A stretch of 64,000 nucleotides of DNA from Hirsutella rhossiliensis. Its lineage: Eukaryota > Ascomycota > Sordariomycetes > Hypocreales > Ophiocordycipitaceae. Location of the stretch: NCBI RefSeq assembly GCF_020360975.1, contig NW_025408674.1, positions 1,364,001-1,428,000 on the forward strand, written 5' to 3'. Shown here in pieces: positions 42,984 to 54,000 of the stretch. The translations under genes and the position numbers were made by a program. The number at the start of each line of letters is the position of its first letter. Position 1 is the first letter of the stretch. Under the pieces are notes generated by a model, which worked only from the letters and a program-made list of their open reading frames with translations, was not told where the DNA came from and did no database searches.

Positions 42984-45900
42984 ATGCCCAACCCTACGCC
43001 CTCTGGCGCAGCCGTCGCCGGTAACCAGCCCAACCCGGATGATTCTGGTGAGCCTGAAGCCTCCTCGATTAGCTTGCGTGGGCGCCGCCGCCCGCTCCAT
43101 CCTGCCGGCCCTCGCCCTCCCTTCCCTCCCCTGTCTTGATCTCACTGTGCCTTTGTTTGATTTCACTCGGAACAAGTCTGTCCCTTCTCATTTGCTGACT
43201 CGCTTCACAGCCTCGACAATCACCGTAAATACCAAAGCGCCGTCCACTTTCCCTCCTCCCAAGACTGACAAGCCACGACCCCACGTCTGCGCGACTTGCC
43301 AACGCTCCTTTGCCCGCCTGGAGCATCTCAAGCGTCACGAGCGCTCCCATACCAAAGAGAAGCCGTTCGAGTGCCCCGAGTGCGCAAGATGCTTCGCTCG
43401 TCGCGACCTGCTTCTGCGGCACCAGCAGAAGCTACACCAGACGTCGACTCCATCGTCGCGTCCTCGAAACCGCCGTGAGTCGGCCAGCGGCATTGGTCCG
43501 GCCCAGAGCAGAGCCCGCAAGAACAGCGTGGCCGGCACTAACCCCACTGGAGCCAATACGGCGGCCACATCCATGAGGCCCAGAGCAAACACAATCAGCC
43601 ATGTCGATGGTGCCGCTATGCAGATGATCGCCTCGGCCAACGTCTCTGTTGCGCGAGGCATGGCCGCCCACAGTCGTCACCCGAGCCTTGCCGGCTTGCC
43701 CGTTCACAACCTGGACCACGTCTTTGGTGGCATGTCGGCGGCCCTGGGCCAGAGAGGGATGCACCACGGCCTGCCGAAGCTGGAGACCGCCCAGATGAGC
43801 AGCAATGAATTCGAGAATGGCCTCAGAACGGCCCCCCCAATGGCCGTCTTCAACTCGGAATTTGACTTCGAGGGTCTCCTATTCGGACCAGGCTCGACGA
43901 TCAACCCCAACGCCCTTCACTACAACGACTCCCCGCAGTCCATGGCAGTGGACCAGACTTCGCCTTTCGGACATGGCTTAAACGACGTGGCGTCGAGCCA
44001 GCCTTTCGACGACGGCCTCGACTGGCTCACCGGGTTCGAGCACCAGATGTCTTTCCAGACCAACGAGAACGTGGTGGACGGGTCGAGCCCGTCTGCCATC
44101 AGCACGACGAGCCAGAGTGGGATAAGCGATGTGATGCTGGACGGATCAAACCACCCAGCGCCGTCCGGGACAAGCACCATGTGGCAACCCTCCATCATGG
44201 GACCTCCGCAGATGCCGAACCCTTTTGCGATGGATCTGAATGGGTCGGTCTTTCCTGATCTCCTCAATGGAGCCCCTCTATCACCCCAGCCAGCTTCTCA
44301 AAAGATCAATGACCCGTACTTCTCTACGCCTCCGCCTTCGTTGAGCTCGTTGAGCCCATCCGTCGTGTCTGGACTGAACACTCAGAACCTGAATCAGACT
44401 CTGGGCTTCACCGCCGGCCCCGAAACTCCGTCATCCCTCGGCGGCGGCAACAACGGCGCCTCTCCCGTGACAACCATCTCAGATGCCACTCGGACTGCCA
44501 TTGTGAACGCCCTCTCCCAATGTGTGCCCTTTGGCGGCCGTAAATATTCCATCACCTCTCAGAACTCGCCGCTATCGCCCCAGTTCCAGTCTGGCGCGAA
44601 CGCAACCTCCTCCGCCCAGGCAGCAGCCAAGTTGCCAAGTACTCAGGACTTGCAACGTTACGTGGGAGCCTACCTGACCTATTTCCATCCTCACCTCCCG
44701 TTCTTGCACATTCCCACCCTGTCATTTGACCGGTCTTCCACTTCAAGCGGTCGTTCTGTCGGTGTAGGCGGTAGTGCTTGCCTCATCCTCCCAATGGCCG
44801 CAATTGGTGCTCTCTATGAGATGGAGCACGCGCAGTCTAAGGAGCTGTTTGACTTGGGCAAAAAGATGGTCTTTGACTACCTCGAAGAGCGAAGGAAAGC
44901 GGACGCTCGCAGGACAGAGGCTCGTCGCAGCCCTCCAGGCACCGACCAAACCTCCCACACGGATGACGGTTCGGCCCAGACCCCGGTTTGGCTCGTCCAA
45001 GCTATGCTTCTCAACGTCGTCTACGGCCACAACGGTGCCGACAAGACGGCGAGCGACATCGCCTCGACGCATTGTGCTGCCTTGGTAAGTCTCGCCCAGG
45101 CGGCAGATCTTTTGCGGCCCAGCCAGGCCAACCTCGTGGTGAAGCGGGATATTCGGATGGGCGATGATTCTACCTGGGGTCGCCAACACGACCAAGAGGA
45201 GCACCAGGAGTGGCTGCAATGGAAGAACAAGGAGGAGAGAAAACGCACGCTTTACGCCGTTTTCATCATGTCCAGCCTACTCGTGGCCGCCTACAACAAC
45301 ACTCCAGCACTGACAAACTCGGAAATCGTGCTCGACTTGCCCTGCGACGAGGAGTTTTATGCTGCGGAAAACAGCGCTGCGTTTTTTGCCAAGGGTGGTG
45401 TCGAAGCTGCTGACCACAACCGCATGACATTCTATGACGCTTTGGGGGAGCTCCTCCGGACAAATGAGAAGCGGCAGAAGGCCCTCGAGTCCCCCGCCGG
45501 TCACGATGCCGATCCGCCCTTGACTGAGTTGAAGCCAAGCACCTTTGGCTGCCTGGTCTTGATCAATGCTTTGCACAACTACATCTGGGAGACGCGCCAG
45601 CGACATCACGGCAAGGTATGGACAAACGAGGAAACGGAAATGATGCACAGGCACATCGAGCCTGCCTTGAAGGCTTGGCAGATGGCATGGGCAAGCAACC
45701 CGCACCACAGCGTCGAGCGGCCGAACCCCTTTGGCCACGGGCCCCTCTCTGCCGATGCCATCCCGCTACTCGACCTCGCTTATGTGCGACTCTTTGTCAA
45801 TCTGTCACGGTCCAGGGAGAAGTTTTGGCAGCGAGACTGGGACGGGGTGGTTGAGGAGCTGGCCCGCGGGAATGGGGTTGCCCAGCAAGCCGAGCGCTCC

Positions 45901-46590
45901 CAAGTCAGCAACGTAGGGCCCGACGCCGCCGGTTCCTCAGACAGGTCGGCTCAGGATCCTCTCATCGAGCCGCCAGCGGCAGCGTCTGTCGATACGTCCG
46001 TATTTAGGCCTACCGCGCCCGGCGACGCGTCTGGAATGCCCAGCCAATCCACATCACGCCGGGAGCAGCATCTGCGTAAAGCTGCCTTTTACGCCGCCGA
46101 CTCACTGGCCATGTCGGACAAGCTTGGCGTGACCTTTGCCGACTTCACGAGTCGGGAGCTCCCTCTGCAGTCGGCCCTTTGTGTTTTCGACTGTGTCCAG
46201 GTTCTCTCCGAGTGGATAGCGACCCTCCAGGACAGGGTTGGCCGTTACCTCGGCATACTTGGACAGGATTCGGTAGATGTCGGACAGATTCCCGCCATCA
46301 TGCTACTCGAGGAAGAAGACGTGAAGCTGCTCGACAAGATACGCGAGATCTTGGCGTCGGCCGAGCTGAAACTCAACATAAACTTGGTGTCGGACGCCAT
46401 GAAAGGAGTAGAGCCGGCATCACAACCAAACAGTCATGGCAGCTTTGCGACCAAGATTCTGCGACTTACCGCTTTCACAATGGAGAAGGCTACCGTCTGG
46501 CCAGTCACCCAGATCATGGCCCATTGTCTCGAGACGCACGCCAATCACGCGCAAACAAGAGCCGAAAGGTCGATTGCGTTTTCAGACTGA
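42984..46590 (+). CDS. C2H2 zinc-finger transcription factor with a long MHR-like C-terminal part
   Basis: Two exons, 42,984-43,047 and 43,211-46,590 (163-bp intron, GTGAGC...TCACAG), give 1,147 aa; an in-frame ATG at 42,939 would add 15 residues. Without splicing, the second exon's frame runs upstream into sequence that does not look like protein. Two adjacent fingers bind DNA: C48, C51, H64, H68 and C76, C79, H92, H97, with SFARLEHLKRHERSH and CFARRDLLLRH, the pair seen in Adr1/Klf1-type fungal regulators. Then comes a Ser/Asn/Pro-rich probable activation region (about 100-500). From about 520 onward lies a fungal transcription-factor homology domain (YVGAYLTYFHPHLPFLHIPTL; AMLLNVVYGHNG; ERKRTLYAVFIMSSLLVAAYNNTPALTNSEIVLDLPC). 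Target genes are not known. It is nuclear by family. Confidence 0.9.
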
Positions 46591-47679
46591 AGGCTTGGTT
46601 TGGCTGCTGGCCCAACACTCTTCCCCGACAATGTGCTGATTTGTGATGTTCGACCTGTCCTCGATGAATCTCGCAACGACAAGACCGCGTCTATGGCGGG
46701 GACGACTCCACAAGGCCTGAGCGATGAATGATCTCGCTATGTGCTCTATGGTAAGCGCTATTGGTAGTCCGCGGTCCTTCTGCCATGGGTGAAGGCGAAG
46801 AGAACCGTCGTCTACTCAACGCGTCTTGGACGTTGCAATACCCAACACCACTGGGCATCGGTTGCCTGTTCGACTGTGGCTATCAGCAGCACGAGGATAT
46901 ACCCTGCGGATTGCGACTGGACTTTGGTGGTTTTATTTCACAGTTGGTGCAGGACAATGTCTGGAGCTGAAGTGGTTATTTCACTTTGTAGCATGGACGT
47001 TTTGGTTTCCAAGTTTCTACCATTCGATCTCACGACCTGATGACCATGTTTCTGGCAACACTGTATAGCTCAATGGCGGAAAAGTTGATGAGACCCGAGA
47101 TGTTCCCCTTGCCCTTCCCGCGACATGCCACGTCTGGTAGGCGAGGTGGACATATGAGCCCTGGGATGGTAACGCTTACGTCCCGTTCGGAGCACACGCC
47201 TCGGCAAGCATCAACTCGTTTGTTGGCTTACACGACATGCCATGACCAAACTAGGCCAGGGCGGGGATATTGCAACAGAGATGGCCTTGACGCTGGAGAA
47301 GGCAGCAGCTGGTACGATTTGGTGCTCAACAATGCTGCGGTGGAAAAGTGAAGTATCCCTTGGTTTCCCATCGAATGAATCGCATACAAGTGACAGGGCG
47401 AGCCAGGGTGATGCATGATGACGATGCGACGATGGAGTGTGCTTCTTACTCTTTAGATTTATCTACCTGGCTGAGCCACACAATCGATCTTGAGCATCTC
47501 CGACTGAAAGCATGCGTCGGAATGCACCGCATGGAAAGGGGACAGTCAAGGACAGCGAGCGAGGCGTCACTGCCCAGGAGGCAGGCCGAGAGCAAGCAAT
47601 CTCTGGAAAAGAGAGAGCCTGGATAAGATGGTTCGAGGCATTATATTTTATGCGAATCATTTTGCTCCTGCAAGCTCCG
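46591..47679. other. Intergenic, convergent 3' ends
   Basis: 1.1 kb between the stop of the transcription factor (+) and the stop of the GH3 gene (-). No gene supported. Confidence 0.6.
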
Positions 47680-48816
47680 TCACTCGGGGATCTTACTCCT
47701 CAATTCCGCAATCCTCTGCGTTGCCGCCTTGAACTCTTCGCCATCCAGCTCGCCGCACCGCAGCCCCTGCACCAAGGCCTCGCGAATCGCAACCCCCTGA
47801 GTGACGTTGCGCGAACTGGCCAGCAGAATGTCCATGCCGGCCTTGGTGGCCAGCTTGGCCGTGGCGGCCGCGTCCCCAAAGGCGGCGAGCGAGCCGGCCT
47901 CCATGGCATCGGAGATGGTGACGCCGCGGAAGCCAAGCTCGCCGCGCAGCTGCTGCTTGATCCACTTGCTGCTCAGGCCGGCCGGGTAGGTGGCGTCGAG
48001 GGCAGGGTAGATGGCCCACGAGGGCATGACGAGGTCAACCCCGGCGGCCAGAGCCGCGTGGTAGGGCACCATGTCGATGGTTTGCAGCTCGTGCAACGAC
48101 TCGGTCAGCGTGACGGCCTGCTCGTCGGTGTTGGCTTCGTGGGAGGCCGGGCCGAGGCCGGGGAAGTGCTTGGCAGTGGCGGCGACGCCGGCGGCTTGCT
48201 GGGCCGTGATGAAGGGGATGGCGGCCCTGGAGACCTGCTCGGATGTGTTGCCAAAGGAGCGCTCAAAGAAGTCCTCGAAGTCGCCCGGCCGGCGGTACAC
48301 GTCAAGCACGGGAGCCAAGTTGACGTTGACGCCGTACTCGCGCAGCGTCCCAGCAGCCGCCCGACCGGCACCGGCCCCAGCCCCGGCGGCATCGGCGGCG
48401 GCGCCGATCTTCTTGGCCGACATGACGGGCTCCCCGTCAGCGATGCGGCGGACGCGCCCGCCCTCCTGGTCCGTGGTGATGAGGAAGGCGGCGTCACGGC
48501 CGGTGGTGCGGCGGAGCAGGCCCGGCGCGGGGGACGCGCGGTAGGCGGCGGTGAGGGCACGCATGGCGGCGGCAGTGCCGTTGTCGATGTTGGCGCGGAA
48601 GAGGATGACGCCGCCGACGAGGCCGGCGCGGGTGAGGCGGAGCAGCGCCTCGGGCGGCTGGCTGCTGTTGGGGTACGAGTAGACGACGTGTTGGCCGGCG
48701 AGGATGTCAAGGTCGCTTGGCTTGTCGCCATAGCCGCTGTTCTTGCTGCACTCGGCTGCGTGGCTTGGTGTGCCGAGGAGCAGGAGCAGGAGCGAGATGA
48801 GGAGTGGGCGATGCAT
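47680..48816 (-). CDS. Secreted GH3 beta-N-acetylhexosaminidase-like (NagZ-like) enzyme
   Basis: Intronless, 378 aa from ATG 48,816. Residues 1-20 form a strong signal peptide (PLLISLLLLLLGTPSHA). The rest is one GH3 N-terminal TIM-barrel of NagZ size, without the second domain of fungal beta-glucosidases. Motifs: GGVILFRANIDN at 68-79, TDQEGGRVRR at 115-124, NLAPVLDVYR at 166-175, KHFPGLG at 216-222, GVDLVMPSWAIYPALD at 259-274, and ISDAMEAG at 301-308 with the expected nucleophile D303. Typical NagZ enzymes have Asp-Ser-His seven residues after KHFPGHG's start region; here those positions read Glu-Ala-Asn, a variant I associate with actinobacterial-type members. NagZ cleaves GlcNAc from muropeptides. 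Its tandem neighbour is a serine hydrolase that partners NagZ in bacteria. Confidence 0.88.
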   Translation of the reverse strand: MHRPLLISLLLLLLGTPSHAAECSKNSGYGDKPSDLDILAGQHVVYSYPNSSQPPEALLRLTRAGLVGGVILFRANIDNGTAAAMRALTAAYRASPAPGLLRRTTGRDAAFLITTDQEGGRVRRIADGEPVMSAKKIGAAADAAGAGAGAGRAAAGTLREYGVNVNLAPVLDVYRRPGDFEDFFERSFGNTSEQVSRAAIPFITAQQAAGVAATAKHFPGLGPASHEANTDEQAVTLTESLHELQTIDMVPYHAALAAGVDLVMPSWAIYPALDATYPAGLSSKWIKQQLRGELGFRGVTISDAMEAGSLAAFGDAAATAKLATKAGMDILLASSRNVTQGVAIREALVQGLRCGELDGEEFKAATQRIAELRSKIPE

Positions 48817-49706
48817 GGCGGCTGAGGGGGAGACGTGCGATGTTCGGATTCACTTGGGAGCTGAAGCTTGCAGAGCTGATGCTAGATTTTTGACAGGCAG
48901 ACAGGGCCGTTTCACATTCGTTGGAGCTCGGAGGGAGAGTAGCGTGGAGCGGGTGTCATGCCTTCTTTCCTCCCTTCTCGAACCGCGTCTATCTTATATG
49001 AACTGGGAATCCGACGGTGCCGGCCCAGCACCACAACAGGGTGGCACAGGAGAGAAGAGCCGGACAGCTTGGCGGACGCCGACCCGAGGTCCACCGAGGC
49101 CATGACGATAGCCAGGCCGGACGGGAACTCCCTGTCGAGCCATCATCGCCCTGCTCTGCCGGGGTGGTTCGGGGTTGAGCAGAGCGACGCCGGGCTTCTA
49201 GAAAAGCTTGTCTGCCGGCATGTCGTTGCGAGCGAATCTTGGGTATAGACTGCTCTCGGCTAGCCTGGCTTTTTCTCGCTTTTCTGTACTACTCCGTGCG
49301 GTGCGGAGTGTCCGGCCAAACTCTACCGGCCCCGCGGAGGCGGAGGAAGGGAGGGGACCGAGTGGGCGAGGAAAGGGTTGACGGAGCGTTGTGCGGACGT
49401 ATGGGCTGTGTCCGGGGAAAGTCGACAGACTTGATGCGTCAACGACAGGCGGAAGCCAGCAAGTGGTCGGCCCGTCGTCGGTCATCCCTCACGCTGCGTC
49501 ATCGTCATGCACACGGTGGGCTCTTGTCGGGGGTTGGGTTTTGTATACTGTCTCTGGTGGCGATTTTATTGTTCAAGGTAAATCTTGCTTTTGCGACCGG
49601 CTTGTGCGGACTCTCTACCTAAGCTCTGCCGCCCGTTTCCAGGGAGAATAAAGAATGTTGTTGAAATGGGAGTCCGAAAACACGCAAGAAAAGTGGCCCG
49701 TCATGC
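48817..49706. other. Intergenic between GH3 and serine hydrolase genes
   Basis: 890 bp holding the GH3 promoter and the 3' end of the serine hydrolase gene, both minus strand. No further gene. Confidence 0.6.
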
Positions 49707-51044
49707 TCACGCGGGAAACTGCACGTCCATGCCCAAGGCCTTGGCCACCCACGCGCCGAGCGTCTGCCGGACAATGTTATTGCTCGCCCATTTGCGCGAA
49801 GGGTGGACGCGGTTGGCGAGGAACACCAGGAAGCAGCCGCTGGCGCGGTCGATGACGAGCGAGGTGCCCGTGAAGCCCGTGTGGCTGGCGGAGAGCGGGT
49901 TGGCCATGGGCCCGGCCGTGTAGTACTGGTTGAGCTCGAAGCCGATGCCGTGGTCCTGCCCGGGGAAGCGGGCGTTGAAGTTTGTAAAGACGAGGTCGAC
50001 GGCCGCACGGGACAGGATCCGCCGCCCGCCGTAGGTGCCGTTGTTGAGAATCATCTGGCAGAAGCGCGCCGTGTCGTCGACGGTCGAGAAGAGCCCCGCG
50101 TGGCCGCCGACGCCCTCGAGCGCGTAGGCGTTTTCGTCGTGGACGGAGCCGCGGACCGGCTGCGGCCGCTCGGGCTCGCCGCGGCCGGGGCCCATGACGT
50201 CGGCCTGGAACTCTTGCGGGGCCACGAGGTTGGAAGCGACGCCCTCGACGTTGCCGCGGTTGAAGTAGGTCGTATTCATTCCCAGGGCCGCGGTCCAGAC
50301 GCCGATGGCCCGGTCGAGCGTCGTGCCGCGGACCGCCTCGATGACAAGCATGAGCGTCATGAAGTTGAGGTCCGAGTAGACGTAGGCCCGGCCCGTCTCG
50401 TTCTGCAGCGGCTGCTCCAAGATGCCCGCGATCCGTGACGCGTACGTCGGGTAGGCGGTGGTGTTGTACAGGCCCGGGTCCGGGTCCGGCGCAAGGCCGC
50501 TGGTGTGCGTCAGGAGCTGGCGCAGGGTGACGGCGCCCTTGCCCCTGGCGGCGAAGCGCGGCAGCCACGAGACCACGGGGCCGTCGAGGTCGACCAGTCC
50601 GTCATCGACGCAGCGCAGGGCCTCGACGGTCGTCAACAGCTTGGTCAGGCTGGCCATATCGTAGATGGTGTCGACGGTGGCCGCCTCCTGACGCTCCGGC
50701 GGCAGCAGCTGGCCCCGGAACCCGTCGACGCCGGCCCAGAGGCTGCGCTTGCCCAAGGTGAAGCGGCTCACCACGGTGCCATGCCGGGCCACGACGACGG
50801 TGCCGCCGGGCTGAATCGGCACTACCTGGTTGTGCGAGTACCGCGTCCAGTTGCGTGCCTCGGTGAAGCGTGCCAGGTCCGGCACCATGTCCTCGAGCGG
50901 CTTGGATAGCATGCCCACTGACTCGGGCGTCCCGGGGCGGAGCGTGATGCCGACATCGCCATCGTTAACACAACTGTCTCCTTGCCGCGCCGCCGTGATG
51001 GCTACGACGGAGGCGAGACTCGGATACCACCGACCCAGATACAT
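49707..51044 (-). CDS. Class-C beta-lactamase-like serine hydrolase (AmiE/YbbE type)
   Basis: Intronless, 445 aa from ATG 51,044. The N terminus has a weak signal-like stretch (SLASVVAITAA, 9-19). The beta-lactamase/transpeptidase-like fold shows the catalytic SxxK as S132-L-T-K135 within YDMASLTKLLTT, LLTHTSGL at 177-184, the second motif Y223-S-D-L-N-F, VHDENAYALEGVGGHAGLFST at 301-321, and the third motif HTGFTGTS at 388-395, followed by FLVFLANRVHPSR at 405-417. This motif set is that of bacterial PF00144 proteins such as Bacillus AmiE (YbbE), an N-acetylmuramoyl-L-alanine amidase encoded next to NagZ, rather than of the usual fungal esterase or statin-type members. Substrate here is not proven; an esterase is the alternative. 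Confidence 0.87.
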   Translation of the reverse strand: MYLGRWYPSLASVVAITAARQGDSCVNDGDVGITLRPGTPESVGMLSKPLEDMVPDLARFTEARNWTRYSHNQVVPIQPGGTVVVARHGTVVSRFTLGKRSLWAGVDGFRGQLLPPERQEAATVDTIYDMASLTKLLTTVEALRCVDDGLVDLDGPVVSWLPRFAARGKGAVTLRQLLTHTSGLAPDPDPGLYNTTAYPTYASRIAGILEQPLQNETGRAYVYSDLNFMTLMLVIEAVRGTTLDRAIGVWTAALGMNTTYFNRGNVEGVASNLVAPQEFQADVMGPGRGEPERPQPVRGSVHDENAYALEGVGGHAGLFSTVDDTARFCQMILNNGTYGGRRILSRAAVDLVFTNFNARFPGQDHGIGFELNQYYTAGPMANPLSASHTGFTGTSLVIDRASGCFLVFLANRVHPSRKWASNNIVRQTLGAWVAKALGMDVQFPA

Positions 51045-54000
51045 GTTTCACACGTTCTTGACTTTGCACCCCCTTTTCCCCCTATGCTGCGCTTTTATGA
51101 CAGTTGGAGAGAAAGAGGGGTAAACGCGAACAGAAAGCGAGGCATCGTCCCGGCCGGGGTAGCGGTTCCGGCAGCCCCCCAGCTTCCGTTTGCGAGGCTT
51201 TTCGTGCCGAGTGAAGATACTCTCCAGGGGTTTCTTCCTGTCTTTTCCTTACGCGTGAGGCGATTGGCAGTCGGCGAGGAAGGCAAAAGGGCAAAATCGG
51301 CCGTAGCTGTTCCCTCCTGCGCACCTCACTACCCTACACCCACTCCACCCCGGCTCGCACATGGAATGTTGTGATCATAGTTGGTGTATGCGCTCAAGGG
51401 AGCCTGAGGAAGTCATCTTGCTTCTTCTTCTTTTGGGTTTGCGTCCTGTCTCGGGTAGCCGTCAATCGGCACCGCATGCTCATCCGACTGTGCCGAGCAG
51501 CCGGCGTGGGCTGCTGCGTCTAGACTCTTGTGTCTCTCTAGGGCCGTCCGCCGGTTCCGCGAGACCCGCCGCCATCGGAGGTTGCGAAGATGGACCATTC
51601 CCGACTCGGCGGCCGGCACGAGGGACCAAGGAGCTGCCGACATCTTGTACGCCACCTTTTGAGGTTGCGCCCCGAGCCACCCGGCCCAGAACCTGTATTC
51701 TGGCGAGCCACCAGCGTATAGATGACTCTGTCAACATTGACACCTTGGCAGACCTTTGGATCATGTCTCGCCCGCACATGGCTTGGCAGAGGGCACGCAG
51801 CGTCTCTTGTTCCTTTTCCCGGCAATGTGCCGAGGCATTTGTTTCAGCCACGGGGGGGATGCGTCTGATGTAGATGTTTCGTCGAGGTTGGACGAGTGAA
51901 TGGCACGTGCGCGACCGAGTGGGCGAGTCTGTCGCTCGGAAGAAGCCTTGCCCTCCCTCAGAGGTGCAGGAGGTGTGGCAGACCAAAGGAGGGATGACGT
52001 CGACGGCGAGTCAAATGAAGACCGGTGTGGTGGTGGTCGAGAGGCAAGCGGAGTGACTTGGTAGTGAGTTAGTGGTGATGACGACGGCTGCATGCGGCAG
52101 CTGCTGGGCGGGCGCAGGCCATAGCTTGGAACTGAGCAGGCAAGGCTGCGCAACAGGCACGGCCATGGAATGAAGACACAGGATGATGGATGGTGAGGAA
52201 GAGCAAAAAAGCTCACGTGCCTCTACAGCGTGCTTACGAAAAACCTCTCCGCAGGTGCGGAAAACGCCTCGCAGAACTAAATGTACCGCTTGCTACATGG
52301 GCTGGTGGGCGCAAGTGCAGCATCGCCGGGTAGCAGCCAGCCAGTACCCAGTACACAGTACACAGTACACAGTACAAGAGGCCAGTGCTAACTGCGCCAT
52401 CGATACCGGCGCTCTGTTTCCCGTGAGACGGCAGCGCTAGAAATCCAAGAGAGAGCTCGATGGAGGAAAAGAAGAGACGATTACCGGACCCGGGAAAGGT
52501 GGGAGAGTTCTGAAAAGGGAGAGAGGGCGAGAGCCAATGGCATGCGGTATGTACTGTACGTAAGAAAGGTAGTAATTAGTGGTAGGCTGCATGGGGGACC
52601 GATTCATGCGAGCCAGACAAGTGCATCCACCTGCTGTATGCGTAGGTACAGTAGAAGAGGCCCGTGATGATTGACGTAGTAGGTACTGGTAGTACTGTCT
52701 ACCTTAACTCTGTACAGTACGGTAATTACTGGTATGTAGACTCGGTCCGCGCTTAAGCACCTGCCGGGTCAGTAAAGTCGTTCCGGCTTGATCCCTTGGC
52801 CGTTGGACACAAAGAGGATCCTTGAAACATGGAATAACAACAAACATCAATGCCCCCTCTCGACGTCAAGTGGGCTGTTTGCTTGGCTTTTTCAATCTTC
52901 CCGGTCCCCGGTTCGCTCGGAAAATTAAAGCCGTTGGGCAAAGGCAAGCATGTCGTCATAGCCATGCACCATGACTTGTCGGGCGATACATTGTAAGTTA
53001 AGCATCTACGAATACATACACTGGTTGGTGGGTAGATAGATGCGAGAGACACAGACCAAGAGAGAGACGCTTCATGTGTGATGTGCCTCGACGACACGCG
53101 CGTCCCCCCAGTCATGTGCCATCGTCATCCGTGGGGCCCGCGTCCTGCATGCCCTGCCTGTTGCGTGTGCACACTCTTGGACTCTTGGACTCTTGGACTC
53201 TTGGACTCTTGGACTCTTGGACTCTTGGTAATACACTACAGCCTGCCTACCTTTGTCCGTCATGCGGTGCCGGCAGTCGCGGATCAAGGAGGTGGTGAGA
53301 GGGAGGCAGTCGTTTTGTCGGCGACTCCTCATTCCAGTGGCTCTCGTCGACCCGATTTGGTGACCGGAGAGTATTGGGCAAAACTCTGTTTCGCTGCAAC
53401 GACGACGACGCCATCGTCTTTTTGCTTGTCCCCTTGGTATCTGTGGTATCCTTGGTATCCGTACAGAGAGAGCCCCCTCTCGCCCCCACCCCGTTCGTTA
53501 TTGGGCAATTTTCTTTCTTTCGACTTTTCACACACATTCATTCTCTCTTCATCCAGGCAGGCATCAATCAGGCAGGCTTCTGTCCCGGTTCTCGTTAGAC
53601 GCCCCCTTTCCCCTACCATCTTTCCCTCTCGCCCTCACCATCCAGATCCATCCACCCATCCTCTCTCCCCCGACGCATATTTTTGCATGAAACGAGCCTC
53701 CGCCACAGCATTAACTACACGGCCGTTGTACCGCCCCGTCTTTCTGCCCGCCTCTTTGTCTGGCTTGGCAGGTACGGACGGAGTAACCAGGGATTGATTT
53801 GCTTTGTCCTCACCGTTGCCTCTCTGTTCCTCGGCCAAAATCCCCACTGGAAAATACTCGGTACGTTGGCTTGCCGTGTCTTGTCTCGTCTTCGCTCGCT
53901 CCCTCCTTCCCAGGCTCGAGCGAGTCATCAGCAACCCAAAGTACCCCCGCCTATTGCTCCTGCCCCGAATGCCACACCGACTCTATTACCGAGTACCTCT

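Noticed and set aside
47512..48825. Long plus-strand open frame (437 codons) over the GH3 gene
   Set aside because: It is antisense to a gene with clear GH3 motifs and a signal peptide. The frame is open only because of the GC-rich codon use of the real gene.
51361..51873. Plus-strand open frame (170 codons) with a Leu-rich start
   Set aside because: The Leu run comes from a pyrimidine-rich tract; no downstream domain and no conserved pattern.
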